Assembly (NCBI GenBank): GCA_001751155.1
Contig: MAXR01000030.1
Location: 1 to 8,663, forward strand
Origin: Desulfuromonadales bacterium C00003068
Lineage (GTDB): Bacteria > Desulfobacterota > Desulfuromonadia > Desulfuromonadales > Desulfuromonadaceae
Length of the DNA: 8,663 nucleotides
Direction: 5' to 3'
The translations under genes were made by a program, and so were the position numbers. Below are positions 7,197 to 8,663 of this stretch, one piece after another; position 1 is the stretch's first letter, and every line of letters begins with the position of its first letter. Under the pieces are notes generated by a model. That model did no database searches. It saw nothing but the letters and a program-made list of their open reading frames with translations, and was not told where the DNA came from.

Positions 7197-8663
<1,467 letters not shown>

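Overview
The window reads as ordinary, densely packed bacterial chromosome, almost entirely coding and all on the + strand. The RecA L1/L2 region (a 'SKSNCC' stretch in place of the usual gammaproteobacterial residues), the order pgpA-cinA-recA-pilT-recX-alaS, and a periplasmic DUF3365 domain with a c-type heme motif fused to GGDEF all point to a member of the Desulfuromonadia (Geobacter/Desulfuromonas/Pelobacter relatives). Base composition looks near 50 % GC by eye (not counted), which would fit a Desulfuromonas-like organism better than a high-GC Geobacter. The assignment is inferred from remembered family features, not from a search.

Layout. (1) Positions 1-1864 are a cyclic-di-GMP section: the C-terminal end of an EAL phosphodiesterase, then after a 113-bp gap a membrane diguanylate cyclase whose periplasmic part carries CxxCH. 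(2) Positions 2045-4845 look like one operon: a solo AbiEi-type antitoxin-like winged-helix protein, phosphatidylglycerophosphatase A (pgpA) and the two-domain CinA. A good sigma70-like promoter (TATACA-17-TAGAAT) precedes it. A perfect 12-bp hairpin with a CGG loop sits three bases after cinA. (3) A 186-bp AT-rich regulatory gap follows, without a CTG-N10-CAG LexA box. (4) Positions 5032 to the end are a second tight operon: recA, pilT, recX and alaS (cut by the window edge). Its gaps are 6 bp, 2 bp and a 7-bp overlap.

How the genes relate. recA and recX are a recombinase and its modulator. CinA, RecA and PilT are each associated with DNA uptake or recombination in some bacteria, although CinA also has a pyridine-nucleotide repair role and PilT powers type IV pilus retraction. 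The EAL and GGDEF proteins have opposite c-di-GMP activities and could influence the same surface/pilus behaviour; that link is inference.

I found no tRNA, rRNA, CRISPR array, insertion sequence or phage gene. No clearly undescribed system is visible. The most unusual points are the AbiEi-like gene without a toxin partner, the heme-type diguanylate cyclase, pilT placed between recA and recX, and the recA control region.
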